The notes beneath the pieces were generated by a model, which worked only from the letters and a program-made list of their open reading frames with translations, was not told the origin of the DNA and did not search any database. A stretch of 22,665 nucleotides of DNA from Rhodospirillaceae bacterium UBA3470 (GTDB taxonomy: Bacteria; Pseudomonadota; Alphaproteobacteria; Rhodospirillales; Casp-alpha2): assembly GCA_002378125.1 (NCBI GenBank), contig DFRF01000134.1:25300-47964 (forward strand), in the 5' to 3' direction. Below, piece by piece: positions 7,362 to 15,063 of the stretch (its first letter is position 1; each line of letters starts with the position of its first letter). Made by a program: the position numbers and the translations under genes.

Positions 7362-8128
7362 AGGTGCGGGTCATCCCTTGCTTGGACGTCGCCGGCGGTC
7401 GCGTCGTAAAGGGCGTTAATTTTGTCGATCTGGTGGATGCTGGCGACCCGGTGGAACAGGCGAGGGTGTATGACGCCGCCGGTGCGGACGAACTTACATT
7501 CCTCGACATCACCGCTAGTCACGAAAACCGCAAAACTATTTACGACGTCGTCGGCAACACGGCCGAACAATGCTTCATGCCGCTAACCGTTGGCGGTGGT
7601 GTTCGCAGCACTGAGGACGTCCGTAAACTCCTGCTGGCGGGTGCCGACAAGGTGTCTGTAAATACCGCGGCCGTGAAGAACCCCGACTTCGTACGTGAGG
7701 CAGCGGAAAAATTTGGCACGCAATGCATTGTTATTGCCGTCGATGCAAAAAGCGTTGGACCCGATAAGTTCGAAATCTTCACTCATGGAGGTCGCGAGCC
7801 GACGGGCATCGATGCCGTCCAGTGGTCGCAGCGGATGGCCGCGTATGGCGCAGGGGAAATCCTGCTAACGTCCATGGACCGTGACGGCACCAAACAGGGC
7901 TTCAACATCCCGCTGACGCGTGCGGTTGCCGACGCCGTGCCCATCCCGGTGATCGCCTCAGGCGGGGTCGGCACCCTCGATCACATGGTCGAAGGAATCA
8001 CCGAAGGTCATGCTTCTGCCGTTCTGGCGGCCTCGATTTTTCATTTCGGCACCTTTACTATCGGCCAAACTAAGACGCATATGGCGGCGTCCGGGGTGCC
8101 CGTGCGCGACGCCCCACAGGCGACCTAA
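7355..8128 (+). CDS. hisF: HisF, cyclase subunit of IGP synthase
   Basis: A 257-residue TIM barrel, the synthase subunit that uses HisH-derived ammonia to turn PRFAR into IGP and AICAR. The catalytic Asp11 (IPCLDVAGGRVVKG) and Asp130 (AVDAKS) are present, as are PLTVGGGVRS, TSMDRDGTKQGFN and IASGGVGT. The start lies inside hisA (7-base overlap). AICAR made here feeds purine synthesis. The length is normal. Confidence 0.98.
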   Translation: MLKVRVIPCLDVAGGRVVKGVNFVDLVDAGDPVEQARVYDAAGADELTFLDITASHENRKTIYDVVGNTAEQCFMPLTVGGGVRSTEDVRKLLLAGADKVSVNTAAVKNPDFVREAAEKFGTQCIVIAVDAKSVGPDKFEIFTHGGREPTGIDAVQWSQRMAAYGAGEILLTSMDRDGTKQGFNIPLTRAVADAVPIPVIASGGVGTLDHMVEGITEGHASAVLAASIFHFGTFTIGQTKTHMAASGVPVRDAPQAT

Positions 8129-8151
8129 AGCGAAATTAAGCGGAGAAAACC

Positions 8152-8496
8152 ATGGCCGATAGCAGCCCCACCATCGACCAACTGTATGAGGTTATCGCCA
8201 GCCGGCGCGGCGCTGATCCTCGCGAATCCTACACAGCGAAGCTTTATGCTGACGGTCGGACCAAGATCGTCCGCAAGTTCGGAGAAGAAGCCGTCGAGGT
8301 CTGCGTCGCTGCGCTCAGCGAAGGCCGGGACGAGGTAGTCGCGGAAAGCGGCGATCTTTTGTATCATCTTCTGGTGCTCTGGGCCGATCAGGGCATCACG
8401 CCGAACCAGATTTGGACTGAGTTGGAGGCCCGATTCGGTACTTCTGGCATCGTTGAGAAGGCATCCCGCACCACTACTCCGACCCTAGAGGATTGA
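8152..8496 (+). CDS. hisE: HisE, phosphoribosyl-ATP pyrophosphatase
   Basis: A 114-residue helical MazG-like hydrolase catalysing the second step of histidine synthesis (PR-ATP to PR-AMP). Motifs are KFGEEAVEV (metal-binding glutamates) and ESGDLLYHLLVLW, where the usual E-x-x-D arrangement is visible. It is not fused to HisI, as is common in alphaproteobacteria; no hisI, hisG or hisD is in the window. A clear GGAGA lies 6 bases before the ATG. The HIT gene follows after 4 bases. Confidence 0.97.
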   Translation: MADSSPTIDQLYEVIASRRGADPRESYTAKLYADGRTKIVRKFGEEAVEVCVAALSEGRDEVVAESGDLLYHLLVLWADQGITPNQIWTELEARFGTSGIVEKASRTTTPTLED

Positions 8497-8500
8497 CCCA

Positions 8501-8869
8501 ATGGCTTACGACAGCGAGAACGTATTCGCAAAAATTTTACGCGGCGAATTGCCCTGTGACAAAGTATACGAGACCGACCATGCTCTGGCCTTCAAAGACA
8601 TTCAGCCGCAGGCGCCTGTCCATATCCTGGTAATCCCCAAGGGCCCATATGTTTCGATGGATGATTTCTCTGAAAACGCAAGCGATGCTGAGATTTCTGA
8701 GTTTTTCCGGGTCGTCGGACAGGTGGCTCGCGATGCGGGCGTCGTCGAAACTGGCTATAGAATGCTCGCCAACCATGGCGATGATGGCCGCCAGGAGGTA
8801 CCGCATTTCCACGTCCATGTATTTGGCGGATGCGATCTCGGCGGCATGGTTCGCCGCGTTTCGGCCTGA
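8501..8869 (+). CDS. HIT-family nucleotide hydrolase (HinT-like)
   Basis: A 122-residue histidine-triad protein of the HinT/PKCI group. HFHVHVFGG (102-110) supplies the triad His102, His104 and His106, the last being nucleophile-like. An upstream APVHILVIPKGPYVSM block and the NHGDDGRQEVPH segment complete the nucleotide pocket. Family members hydrolyse adenosine phosphoramidates and aminoacyl-AMP. It is the last gene of the his operon (4-base gap after hisE). Its link to histidine synthesis is positional only. Confidence 0.93.
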   Translation: MAYDSENVFAKILRGELPCDKVYETDHALAFKDIQPQAPVHILVIPKGPYVSMDDFSENASDAEISEFFRVVGQVARDAGVVETGYRMLANHGDDGRQEVPHFHVHVFGGCDLGGMVRRVSA

Positions 8870-8882
8870 GCCTCGAAGCTTA

Positions 8883-8935
8883 ATTCGCATGATTTTCCAA
8901 GTTTTTACAGCGAATGGCGCTCCAGTCTAGGGAGC
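8883..8935. terminator. Weak hairpins between converging HIT and crotonase genes
   Basis: ATTCGC (8883-8888) with GCGAAT (8910-8915), and GCTCC (8919-8923) with GGAGC (8931-8935), form two short stems in the 65-base convergent gap. A T5 run (8902-8906) lies in the loop of the first. They could end transcription from both sides, but neither has a proper T tail. Confidence 0.25.
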
Positions 8936-9720
8936 TAACCCTCTGACTTAGGAGCCTTTCCTGGCACCGCGCTGCCACGGCCCTCGCCGGCCTTGAACCG
9001 CGCCGCGCCGATCGCGGCCTCTTGGGCTTTGGCGGCCTGCGCGCCTTTTTCCTCTTCAATCAGGCGCGCCGCCTCGCCGCCGTCGAAAGCCGCCCAAGCC
9101 GCGGCCCGGTCTGCGGCCATGGCCAGGGGTGGGAACGCAGAAATTTCCCTGGCCAATGCCTTGGCGGCGTCTAGCGCTTTACCGGTGGGCACCACCCGGT
9201 CCACCAAGCCTACTCGCTCCGCCTCATCGGCGGCTATCGGCCGACCAGTCAACAACATGTCCAAAGCGCGCGCTCGGCCGACGACGGCTGGTAGGCGGGT
9301 CGGCGTGCCGTCCGACATGGGCACCCCAAATCGCCGGCAAAAGACACCGAACACGGCGGTCTCGCTGGCGACACGCAGGTCTGCCCATAAGGCTACACCC
9401 AAACCGCCCGCTACGGCATGGCCTTCCACCGCGGCGATCACCGGTTTGGCACAGCGTCTCGCCAGGGGGCCAGTTGCGCCAGCCCAGGGTTTGTAGGTAG
9501 CGTTAGTATTGGCCATTTCGCGAAGATCGGCGCCCGCACAGAACGTCCCGCCAGCGCCCGTTAACACTATTGTGGTGATCGCATCGTTGGCCTCAATTTG
9601 GGCCACAGTGTTACCAAAGTCTGTGATCGATTTTATATCCATGGCATTTCGGGCGCCTGGGCGATCAATGGTTAAAATCGCCAATTCACGGTCTAGGTTC
9701 AGGTGAATGCCTTCCGTCAT
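8935..9720 (-). CDS. Crotonase/enoyl-CoA hydratase family protein
   Basis: A 261-residue crotonase-fold protein using the ATG at 9720, which has GGGGACA upstream and gives the family's normal length; in-frame starts at 9753 and 9780 would add 11 or 20 unlike residues. Oxyanion-hole segments are GGTFCAGADLREMA and EGHAVAGGLGVALWADLRVA. By hand alignment with mitochondrial enoyl-CoA hydratase, the sites of catalytic Glu144 and Glu164 are Cys128 and Asp154. It carries the FCRRFGVP...DG...RLP pattern of a separate crotonase subgroup, so simple hydratase activity should not be assumed. The substrate is unknown. It stands alone on its strand, convergent with the HIT gene. Confidence 0.88.
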   Translation of the reverse strand: MTEGIHLNLDRELAILTIDRPGARNAMDIKSITDFGNTVAQIEANDAITTIVLTGAGGTFCAGADLREMANTNATYKPWAGATGPLARRCAKPVIAAVEGHAVAGGLGVALWADLRVASETAVFGVFCRRFGVPMSDGTPTRLPAVVGRARALDMLLTGRPIAADEAERVGLVDRVVPTGKALDAAKALAREISAFPPLAMAADRAAAWAAFDGGEAARLIEEEKGAQAAKAQEAAIGAARFKAGEGRGSAVPGKAPKSEG

Positions 9721-9884
9721 TGGCTGTGTCCCCAATCTGCTGATTGTCACCATATCGTTAGGCGGAGGACGTGGCGACATGGATTTGGCGCCTTTGAAAC
9801 ACTTAATCCAAGAAAATTACGGTGTAGGATAGACGGCTTAAAGCGGCCGCATAACGGCGCCCACGGCCAAGAAAGCGCTCCTCC

Positions 9885-10309
9885 ATGAGCACCCTGGCGG
9901 GGCAATTGGAATGGAGTGTCGGGCGCGAGTCCCCGGGACGCGGACCAAAAAACGCCAGAGCGCGATCATTCAGGACATTGGCAAGCACCGTGGGGCGAAG
10001 GCCACCGCAAGCTATTTGATCTAAGAGCTGGAGGATTTGACGAAAACCCATGTCGCCAGCGAGGAGATAATATTGGAGGAATCCGAGGTGCCGGGTCTAG
10101 CGACCCATACGAAGGCGCAAGCCAAATTTATTACATGGCTGTATGTTATCCGTCAGGCCTTTGCCGCGTTAAGTAAAATAGGCCCTAAACATCGGCGACG
10201 TGAAGGGCTTATTGTAGAGCTGGCTCACGAATTACATCTTAAAGACGGACATGAGCCTCAAGGGGCAATTGTGTCGCCGCCGCTTCCCTGCGGACGGACA
10301 ACCGTGTAA
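9885..10309 (+). pseudogene. Decayed bacteriohemerythrin gene
   Basis: Two frames joined give a hemerythrin-like protein. The ATG at 9885 reads MSTLAGQLEWS, typical of a bacteriohemerythrin N-terminus. The match then continues in another frame (from about 9926) as VPGTRTKKRQSAIIQDIGK and on to YLI, followed by an in-frame TAA at 10022 and then ELEDLTKTHVASEEIILEE and GLATHTKAQAKFITWLY. The helix-B THxxxEE motif survives. The helix-A His appears as Lys, the second His of the helix-C H-x-x-x-H is Gln, and the C-terminal H-x-x-x-x-D reads HLKDGH. A frameshift, a stop and lost metal ligands together indicate a relic of an oxygen-binding di-iron protein. The open part from 10037 alone could be mistaken for a short gene. 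Confidence 0.65.
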
Positions 10310-10349
10310 GGTGTTTACCCATGTTGGAACGTAAGTGGGGAGCGCGCAA

Positions 10350-11237
10350 ATGAAACCCGAAGAAATTCTGTCCCATCCGGCACGAGCTCTGAACCAGGCG
10401 CAGCGCGAGCACTATTTCGAAAAGGGTTACGTCAGTGTCGAGGGCCTGGTGCCCGACGATATCCTGGCCGAGCTTTTGGCGACGACCGATAGCTTCGTTG
10501 AGGCCAGCCGAGTGGAAACACAATCGGGGAAAGTCTTCGATATTGGTCCCGGCCATTCCGCGGAGACACCAGTGCTTCGCCGCATCAAGATGCCCGACGA
10601 TCAGCACGAGGCCTATTGGCGTTTTGCCGCCGAGACCTTAGGCAACGTGGCCGCTGACTTAGCCGGACCGAACGTCGTCTATCACCATTCCAAACTCAAC
10701 TTCAAATGGTTTGACGAGACGGACCGCGTGAGGTGGCATCAGGATATCCAATTCTTTCCGCACACCAATTACAACGTCTTCACTATCGGTTGTTACCTGG
10801 CCGACACGGATATGAACAACGGTCCATTAGCTGTGATGCCGAGTTCCCACAACGAGCCCTTGTTCGACCAATACGACGCGGATGGTAGCTGGACCGGCAT
10901 GCTCAGTGATGACGACGCGGCGACATTGGATATGGACCTAGTCGACTACCTGACGGGACCGGCGGGCACGCTGACGATTCATAATTGCCGTACCCTGCAC
11001 TTCTCTCCGCCCAGCAAGTCGACGGCTCCCCGGCCGTTGCTGTTGAACTGTTTTGCCTCCGCCGATGCGAAGCCCTATACGCCACATCCGGATCCGTCCT
11101 CGCATGCGACGGATCTGATCTGTGGTGAGCACGTCCGCTGGGCCGACCATGATCCCCGACCCTGCCAAATCCCGCCTGACTGGTCCGGCGGCTACACCTC
11201 CATCTACGCTGCCCAGGCAGGTGAGAACGCTATATAG
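10350..11237 (+). CDS. Phytanoyl-CoA dioxygenase (PhyH) family protein
   Basis: A 295-residue Fe(II)/2-oxoglutarate-dependent oxygenase of the PhyH superfamily. The iron site is visible as His130 and Asp132 (WHQDIQFFPH) with the distal His217 (TLHFSPPS); Arg228 is the likely 2-oxoglutarate anchor. The NNGPLAVMPSSHNEP strand-turn is typical of the family. I prefer the ATG at 10350, which has GGGGAG about 7 bases upstream, over a GTG at 10335. The family hydroxylates very diverse substrates (phytanoyl-CoA, ectoine, natural products), and nothing nearby identifies this one. It is a single gene between a pseudogene and a convergent gshB. Confidence 0.9.
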   Translation: MKPEEILSHPARALNQAQREHYFEKGYVSVEGLVPDDILAELLATTDSFVEASRVETQSGKVFDIGPGHSAETPVLRRIKMPDDQHEAYWRFAAETLGNVAADLAGPNVVYHHSKLNFKWFDETDRVRWHQDIQFFPHTNYNVFTIGCYLADTDMNNGPLAVMPSSHNEPLFDQYDADGSWTGMLSDDDAATLDMDLVDYLTGPAGTLTIHNCRTLHFSPPSKSTAPRPLLLNCFASADAKPYTPHPDPSSHATDLICGEHVRWADHDPRPCQIPPDWSGGYTSIYAAQAGENAI

Positions 11238-11366
11238 GGTTCATCTGGCACGACCCTTGGCCGGCCCCTGCATCCGTCTCCGGCACCGGCGCGCCCAGAG
11301 CGCGGCGCTTAAATTGGCCTGTTGTCAAAGGCGCGGCAGCACCGGCGTTGCCGACCAGCATGGAAA

Positions 11367-12305
11367 TTAAAGGTTCGCCTCTATCGCGTCCCAGATATCT
11401 GCCTCCAGGCACACATCGTCGAAGGCGTTGATCTCTTGGAGGCCCGTCGGAGAGGTGACATTGATCTCGGTCATGTAACCGCCGATAACGTCAATGCCGA
11501 CGAAGATCATCCCGCGTTTCTTGAGAGCTGGGCCGATGGCGGCGCAGATGTCGAGTTCGCGCTTGGTCAGATCCGCCTTCTTGGCCTGGCCACCCACATG
11601 CATATTGGAGCGCGCTTCGCCTTCAAGGGGAACTCGATTGGTGGCGCCTACCGGTTCGCCGTTGATGAGGATGATCCGCTTGTCGCCCTCGCGCACGTCC
11701 TTCAAGTAGGCCTGGACGATCAGCGGCTCGCGGTTGCGTTCGGCGAACATCTCGAGAAGGGAATTCATGTTCTCGTCGTCGGGCGTCACGTGGAACACTC
11801 CTGCACCCCCGTTGCCATACAGCGGTTTCAGGATGATGTCCTGGTGTTCGTCCCGGAAAGCGCGGATCAAATCCGGGTCCATCGCGATCAGGGTCGGCGG
11901 CATGAAATCAGCAAACTCGGTGACAAACAGCTTCTCTGGCGCGTTGCGCACCTCGCCCGGATTATTGACCACGAGGGTATCTGGATGCACGCGCTCCAAC
12001 AGGTGTGTCGTGGTGATGTATGACATGTCAAAGGGTGGGTCCTGACGCAGGAGCACCACGTCTAAGTCGGTTAGGTCGACCGTCGCTGTGTCGCCGAGCG
12101 TATAGTGGTTGCCGACCTCGCGGCGCAGCAACATGGGCTGCATTTTGGCGACGACCCGTCCGTCGAGCATGGCCAATTCTGATGGCGTGTAGTGGTATAG
12201 CTGATACCCTCGCTTGTTGGCCTCCAGGCCCATAACGAAGGTCGAATCGCCAGCGATGTCGATGGTGGACACGTGGTCCATCTGAATGGCCACCTTCAGG
12301 CTCAT
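11367..12305 (-). CDS. gshB: Glutathione synthetase
   Basis: A 312-residue ATP-grasp ligase that joins gamma-glutamylcysteine and glycine to make glutathione. Family blocks include the N-terminal VAIQMDHVSTIDIAGDST, LRQDPPFDMSYI, NNPGEVRNAPEKL, the ATP-binding KPLYGNGGAGVF (160-171), DKRIILINGEPVGATNRVP and the metal/substrate segment TEINVTSPTGLQEI (279-292). The length is normal. It converges with the PhyH gene and is the last of the minus-strand cluster rsmI, (yraN relic), BON lipoprotein, SirB1-like, gshB. Confidence 0.97.
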   Translation of the reverse strand: MSLKVAIQMDHVSTIDIAGDSTFVMGLEANKRGYQLYHYTPSELAMLDGRVVAKMQPMLLRREVGNHYTLGDTATVDLTDLDVVLLRQDPPFDMSYITTTHLLERVHPDTLVVNNPGEVRNAPEKLFVTEFADFMPPTLIAMDPDLIRAFRDEHQDIILKPLYGNGGAGVFHVTPDDENMNSLLEMFAERNREPLIVQAYLKDVREGDKRIILINGEPVGATNRVPLEGEARSNMHVGGQAKKADLTKRELDICAAIGPALKKRGMIFVGIDVIGGYMTEINVTSPTGLQEINAFDDVCLEADIWDAIEANL

Positions 12306-12363
12306 TGTGCGCCCCTTGTTTCCGAAGTTCGTCCGCGATGGTTATCGTTGCATTAGAAGATAG

Positions 12364-13203
12364 TCAGTGCAGCCGGCTGCGCAACTCCTGCAACAGGGTC
12401 GAGGCCTGATAGCGCGCCTGCTCCGTACCACTATGGCGCAGGCATTCCTCCAGCGCTGCGATAGCCGCGGGAATCTGATCTAGGCGAGCATGTAGCGCGC
12501 CCACTTCGCTCCACAGCGCTGCGTCATTGGGTGCTAGCGCTACCATTGTCTCCAGCGTCTTCAGCGCTGCGCCCAGACGCTGTGCGCCGAGCTGGCGGAT
12601 TTTGATGTTGTTCTGTAGCCGGAGCAGCACGGCCCGAGGGCTGGCCTTGCGGTAGTGCATGGGTTTAAGTTCCGCGTTGGGCCCGGCCATAGCCTTCAGT
12701 AGCTTGCGGAGATCGGGCGCAGTCAAGGTCGCGCCGCCCTCGAAGGCGTCAAAAATTAGCCGCCCTTCGTCCGAGTCCAGGCGTATTAGAAATCGACCGG
12801 GAAAATCCACCCCCGCCGCCGGCCAGCCCACGTGTCGGGCGGCATGAAGATATAGAATTCCGATGGCCACCGGCAGTCCACCTCGTCGGTCGATAACCCG
12901 CATCAGGTTGGCGGCCTCGATATCGTCGAAGCAATCTTCAGTGCCAACATAGCCGTATCGTTTGTGAATCACCTGAACCAACGCTTCATGTCGAAGTAGC
13001 AGTGGAACGGGTCCACGATGGCTGCCCACATAGGCTGCCACCTCGGCCGATAGTTTTTCCAAATGGCGCCGATAGGGCTCCCGGCGCGCCTCTGGATTCG
13101 CCACTGCTGCAAGCGCAAGGGCCACGTCACCGATATCCAATGCGTCCTCGGAAATCCGACCGGCAGCCTCCAACTCGGCGATCGGGGCCGGCTGGTGTAT
13201 CAT
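12364..13203 (-). CDS. SirB1-like transglutaminase-fold/TPR protein
   Basis: A 279-residue protein of the SirB1 family. The N-terminal part (about 30-190) is the degenerate transglutaminase-like core, with the characteristic RRGGLPVAIGILYLHAARHVGWPAAGVDFPGRF split over residues 107-138 (RGGLPV and GVDFPGRFL are the hallmarks). The C-terminal 70 residues hold TPR-like helices (ALKTLETMVALAPNDAALWSEVGALHARLDQ). The molecular function is not established for the family. Its ATG shares one base with the stop of the upstream BON lipoprotein gene (TGATG on the minus strand), so translation is coupled. Confidence 0.85.
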   Translation of the reverse strand: MIHQPAPIAELEAAGRISEDALDIGDVALALAAVANPEARREPYRRHLEKLSAEVAAYVGSHRGPVPLLLRHEALVQVIHKRYGYVGTEDCFDDIEAANLMRVIDRRGGLPVAIGILYLHAARHVGWPAAGVDFPGRFLIRLDSDEGRLIFDAFEGGATLTAPDLRKLLKAMAGPNAELKPMHYRKASPRAVLLRLQNNIKIRQLGAQRLGAALKTLETMVALAPNDAALWSEVGALHARLDQIPAAIAALEECLRHSGTEQARYQASTLLQELRSRLH

Positions 13204-13829
13204 CAGGGCCTGGCTTTCAGGCGTACGTGGCGGATCACCTTCTTTACGTAAGTGAGCTCGCGGGCGTAGGCGAGAACCCGGTCCAGTTCCGCCCTATTTT
13301 TGGCGATGCCGATCAGGTAGACAGTGCCGTTTACGGTCTCGACGACATAGTTGATGGCGTGCACGTTCTCATCAAACGTGATCTTCCACGTCAGCTGCGC
13401 TGTGATCCATGCGTCGCGCGCCGTGTCGACTATGCCGCTGGATGAAATCTGAATTTCGTTCAGAACGTCCTTCACGCCCTTCACGCTCCAGGCCAGTCGA
13501 ACCGCATCGGCGCGAACCTCTTGTGTCGGCACGGCGCCAGTCAACAGTGCCCGGCCCTCGAACACCTCAATACCCACCTTAAGCGCATGGTCCGGGAGAT
13601 TTTCGAGGATCAACAGGTGGATCTGGGCGGCGGTCTTGGTGTCATTGGTAACGGTCCCGATGGTGCGTTCTTCCAGCGCTGCGACACCCACGGCGGCACC
13701 TCCGCCGATGACCGCGCTGGCACACCCGCCCAGCACTGGTGCGGTGGCGATCATCACCAGCAGGCTGAATATCCGAGCGTGGCGAGAAGCGCCGCGGGGC
13801 GCGGGGCCCCCATTCTGAAAATCGGTCAT
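13203..13829 (-). CDS. BON-domain lipoprotein (DolP/YraP-like)
   Basis: A 208-residue secreted lipoprotein. A long basic n-region precedes a hydrophobic core and the lipobox LGGC (33-36), so Cys36 should be lipidated. Two BON domains follow, about 70-135 (VGIEVFEGRALLTGAV...AVRLAWSVKGVKDVLNEI) and 140-205 (YVVETVNGTVYLIGIAKNRAELDRVLAYARELTYVKKV). E. coli DolP has the same double-BON layout, sits on the inner face of the outer membrane and supports envelope integrity. Being close to rsmI and an LpoA-like gene, as in E. coli, supports orthology. AGAGG lies 10 bases before the ATG. Confidence 0.88.
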   Translation of the reverse strand: MTDFQNGGPAPRGASRHARIFSLLVMIATAPVLGGCASAVIGGGAAVGVAALEERTIGTVTNDTKTAAQIHLLILENLPDHALKVGIEVFEGRALLTGAVPTQEVRADAVRLAWSVKGVKDVLNEIQISSSGIVDTARDAWITAQLTWKITFDENVHAINYVVETVNGTVYLIGIAKNRAELDRVLAYARELTYVKKVIRHVRLKARP

Positions 13830-13860
13830 ATCAGAGTGCCTCTGTGGTTCTATTCTAAGG

Positions 13861-13875
13861 GCTGACGGCGTCAGC
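13861..13875. repeat. Inverted repeat upstream of the BON lipoprotein gene
   Basis: GCTGAC-GGC-GTCAGC is a perfect 6-base stem with a 3-base loop, 32 bases upstream of the lipoprotein start on the minus strand. It could be an operator, a 5' leader hairpin or a remnant of a terminator behind the lost yraN. No T run follows. Confidence 0.35.
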
Positions 13876-13923
13876 TCTAAGTCGACGTGCGCGGAATCGT
13901 CGCACAGACGAGTTAAAGAGCCA

Positions 13924-14098
13924 CTAACGCTGCCGTTTCCATGCGGCAGAAATATGGCGGGGGCAGGGGCTTCGGCTAGAACACCAAGGGATCAAACCTA
14001 AGTTCAAGGCGCGCCAGCGCGTGCGAGCGTTGCAGGTAGGCAGTAGCGGTGCGATGTCCGCTGGACTGGGTGCGCCGGCCACGGGTTTGGTAACCATT
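13924..14098 (-). pseudogene. Probable yraN (UPF0102) relic, C-terminal end
   Basis: Directly after the rsmI stop, one minus-strand frame reads TATAYLQRSHALARLELRFDPLVF and stops (TAG, 13976-13978). In a neighbouring frame the next codons read SPCPRHISAAWKRQR and stop (13924). Joined, these resemble the last 50 residues of YraN, whose C-terminus I know as AxxFLxxHPxLxxLxLRFDxVLV ... PRHIxxAW. The nuclease-like GEID and EVK part of the N-terminus is missing. YraN is usually encoded next to rsmI and lpoA, so the position fits. I infer a deletion plus a frameshift. Confidence 0.55.
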
Positions 14099-14100
14099 GC

Positions 14101-15063
14101 TCACGTCGGATCCTTGCTGAGTGCGAGCGCGTGGGCGTAGACGCGGCGTTTCTGTATGCCAGTGGCGGCGGCGACGGTCGCTACGGCGTCACGGACGGAC
14201 GCGCCTTGCAGCGCGTCCCTAAGCATCAGGTCCAGCTCCGCATCCGTGACTTCGCCGTTGGCCTCTGGCGGCCCGATGACCACGGTCACCTCTCCTTTGG
14301 GAGCGCCGGCCTCCGCGTAGTGGGCGGCCAGCATATCCAGGCGGTCTCGCCGAACTTCTTCGAACTTCTTGGTCAATTCTCGGGTGACCGCGGCGGGGCG
14401 CTGACCCAGTTCCTCAGCGGCGTCACTGAGCATGGCGCCGAGCCGTTTTGCTGATTCCAGGATGACCAAGCTGCCCGGAACGGCCGCTAGGGAGCGGAGC
14501 GCTGTCCGGCGCTGCCTGGCCTTGTTGGGCAGGAACCCCTGAAAGAAAAACCGATCCGTGGGTAGACCCGAAAGGACCAGCGCGGCCATCACCGCCGACG
14601 GGCCGGGCACGGTGGTCACTGGAACGCCCTTCGCAAGCGCGGCCTCGACTAGACGATAGCCCGGATCTGATACCAGGGGCGTGCCGGCGTCGCTCACCAA
14701 TGCCACGGTTTCGCCGTTTTTAAAGCGTTCCATGAGGAGCGGCAACTGTTGGCGCGCGTTGTGATCATGGTAGGGAAGGGTTGGCGTTTCGATTTCATAG
14801 ATGGCCAAAAGCTTCGCCGTGACGCGCGTGTCCTCGCAGGCAATCAAATCCGCGCCAGCCAAAATGGACGCGCTCCGGTAGCCCAAATCGCCAGCGTTAC
14901 CGATGGGCGTGGCAACGATGATCAATCTCGGCCCAACCTCGGCTCCAGGCGGTTTACTCTCTTCGGCCGGGCCGCTAGGTTTGGGGCCGTGATCATTGCT
15001 CCCCTGCGGGCTGAGATCGGAACGGTATCTGCGGTTCGAGGAACCGGATGACGAGTTTTTCAC
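14101..15063 (-). CDS. rsmI: RsmI, 16S rRNA (cytidine-1402-2'-O)-methyltransferase
   Basis: A 320-residue tetrapyrrole-methylase-fold enzyme that 2'-O-methylates C1402 in the ribosomal P site using SAM. Diagnostic blocks are VATPIGNAGDLGYRSASIL, ADLIACEDTRVTAKLL, LVSDAGTPLVSDPGYRL, PGPSAVMAALVLSGLPTDRFFFQGFLP and TRELTKKFEEV. The methylase core is preceded by about 45 residues of Ser/Pro-rich extension. The start is uncertain: no ATG lies near the core, so I chose the GTG at 15063, which has a GAAGGCGGG stretch upstream. It overlaps the 5' end of the divergent lpoA-like gene by 16 bases. Longer in-frame starts would run antisense through the lpoA signal peptide. Confidence 0.93.
   Translation of the reverse strand: MKNSSSGSSNRRYRSDLSPQGSNDHGPKPSGPAEESKPPGAEVGPRLIIVATPIGNAGDLGYRSASILAGADLIACEDTRVTAKLLAIYEIETPTLPYHDHNARQQLPLLMERFKNGETVALVSDAGTPLVSDPGYRLVEAALAKGVPVTTVPGPSAVMAALVLSGLPTDRFFFQGFLPNKARQRRTALRSLAAVPGSLVILESAKRLGAMLSDAAEELGQRPAAVTRELTKKFEEVRRDRLDMLAAHYAEAGAPKGEVTVVIGPPEANGEVTDAELDLMLRDALQGASVRDAVATVAAATGIQKRRVYAHALALSKDPT
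15032..15046 (+). promoter_or_regulatory. Perfect hairpin over the lpoA ribosome-binding site
   Basis: CGGTTC-GAG-GAACCG is a perfect 6-base stem with a 3-base loop, ending one base before the lpoA-like ATG (15048). The Shine-Dalgarno GAGGA (15038-15042) lies in the loop and the 3' arm, so the RNA hairpin would hide it. The same bases are in the 5' coding part of rsmI on the other strand. Confidence 0.45.

Noticed and set aside
9916..10176. 86-codon frame containing HRKLFDL, which looks like a hemerythrin helix-A motif
   Set aside because: It is out of frame with the rest of the hemerythrin match and lies directly next to the helix-B segment, where about 30 more residues are expected; probably coincidence.
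10037..10309. Separate 90-residue protein starting at an internal codon
   Set aside because: The frame continues upstream through a stop with continuing hemerythrin similarity, so I treat it as part of the pseudogene.
11322..12023. 233-codon plus-strand frame opposite gshB
   Set aside because: Antisense of conserved glutathione synthetase; no independent support.
13830..14100. Possible tRNA or small RNA gene in the rsmI-lipoprotein gap
   Set aside because: No cloverleaf or T-loop sequence found; the protein-relic explanation covers most of it.
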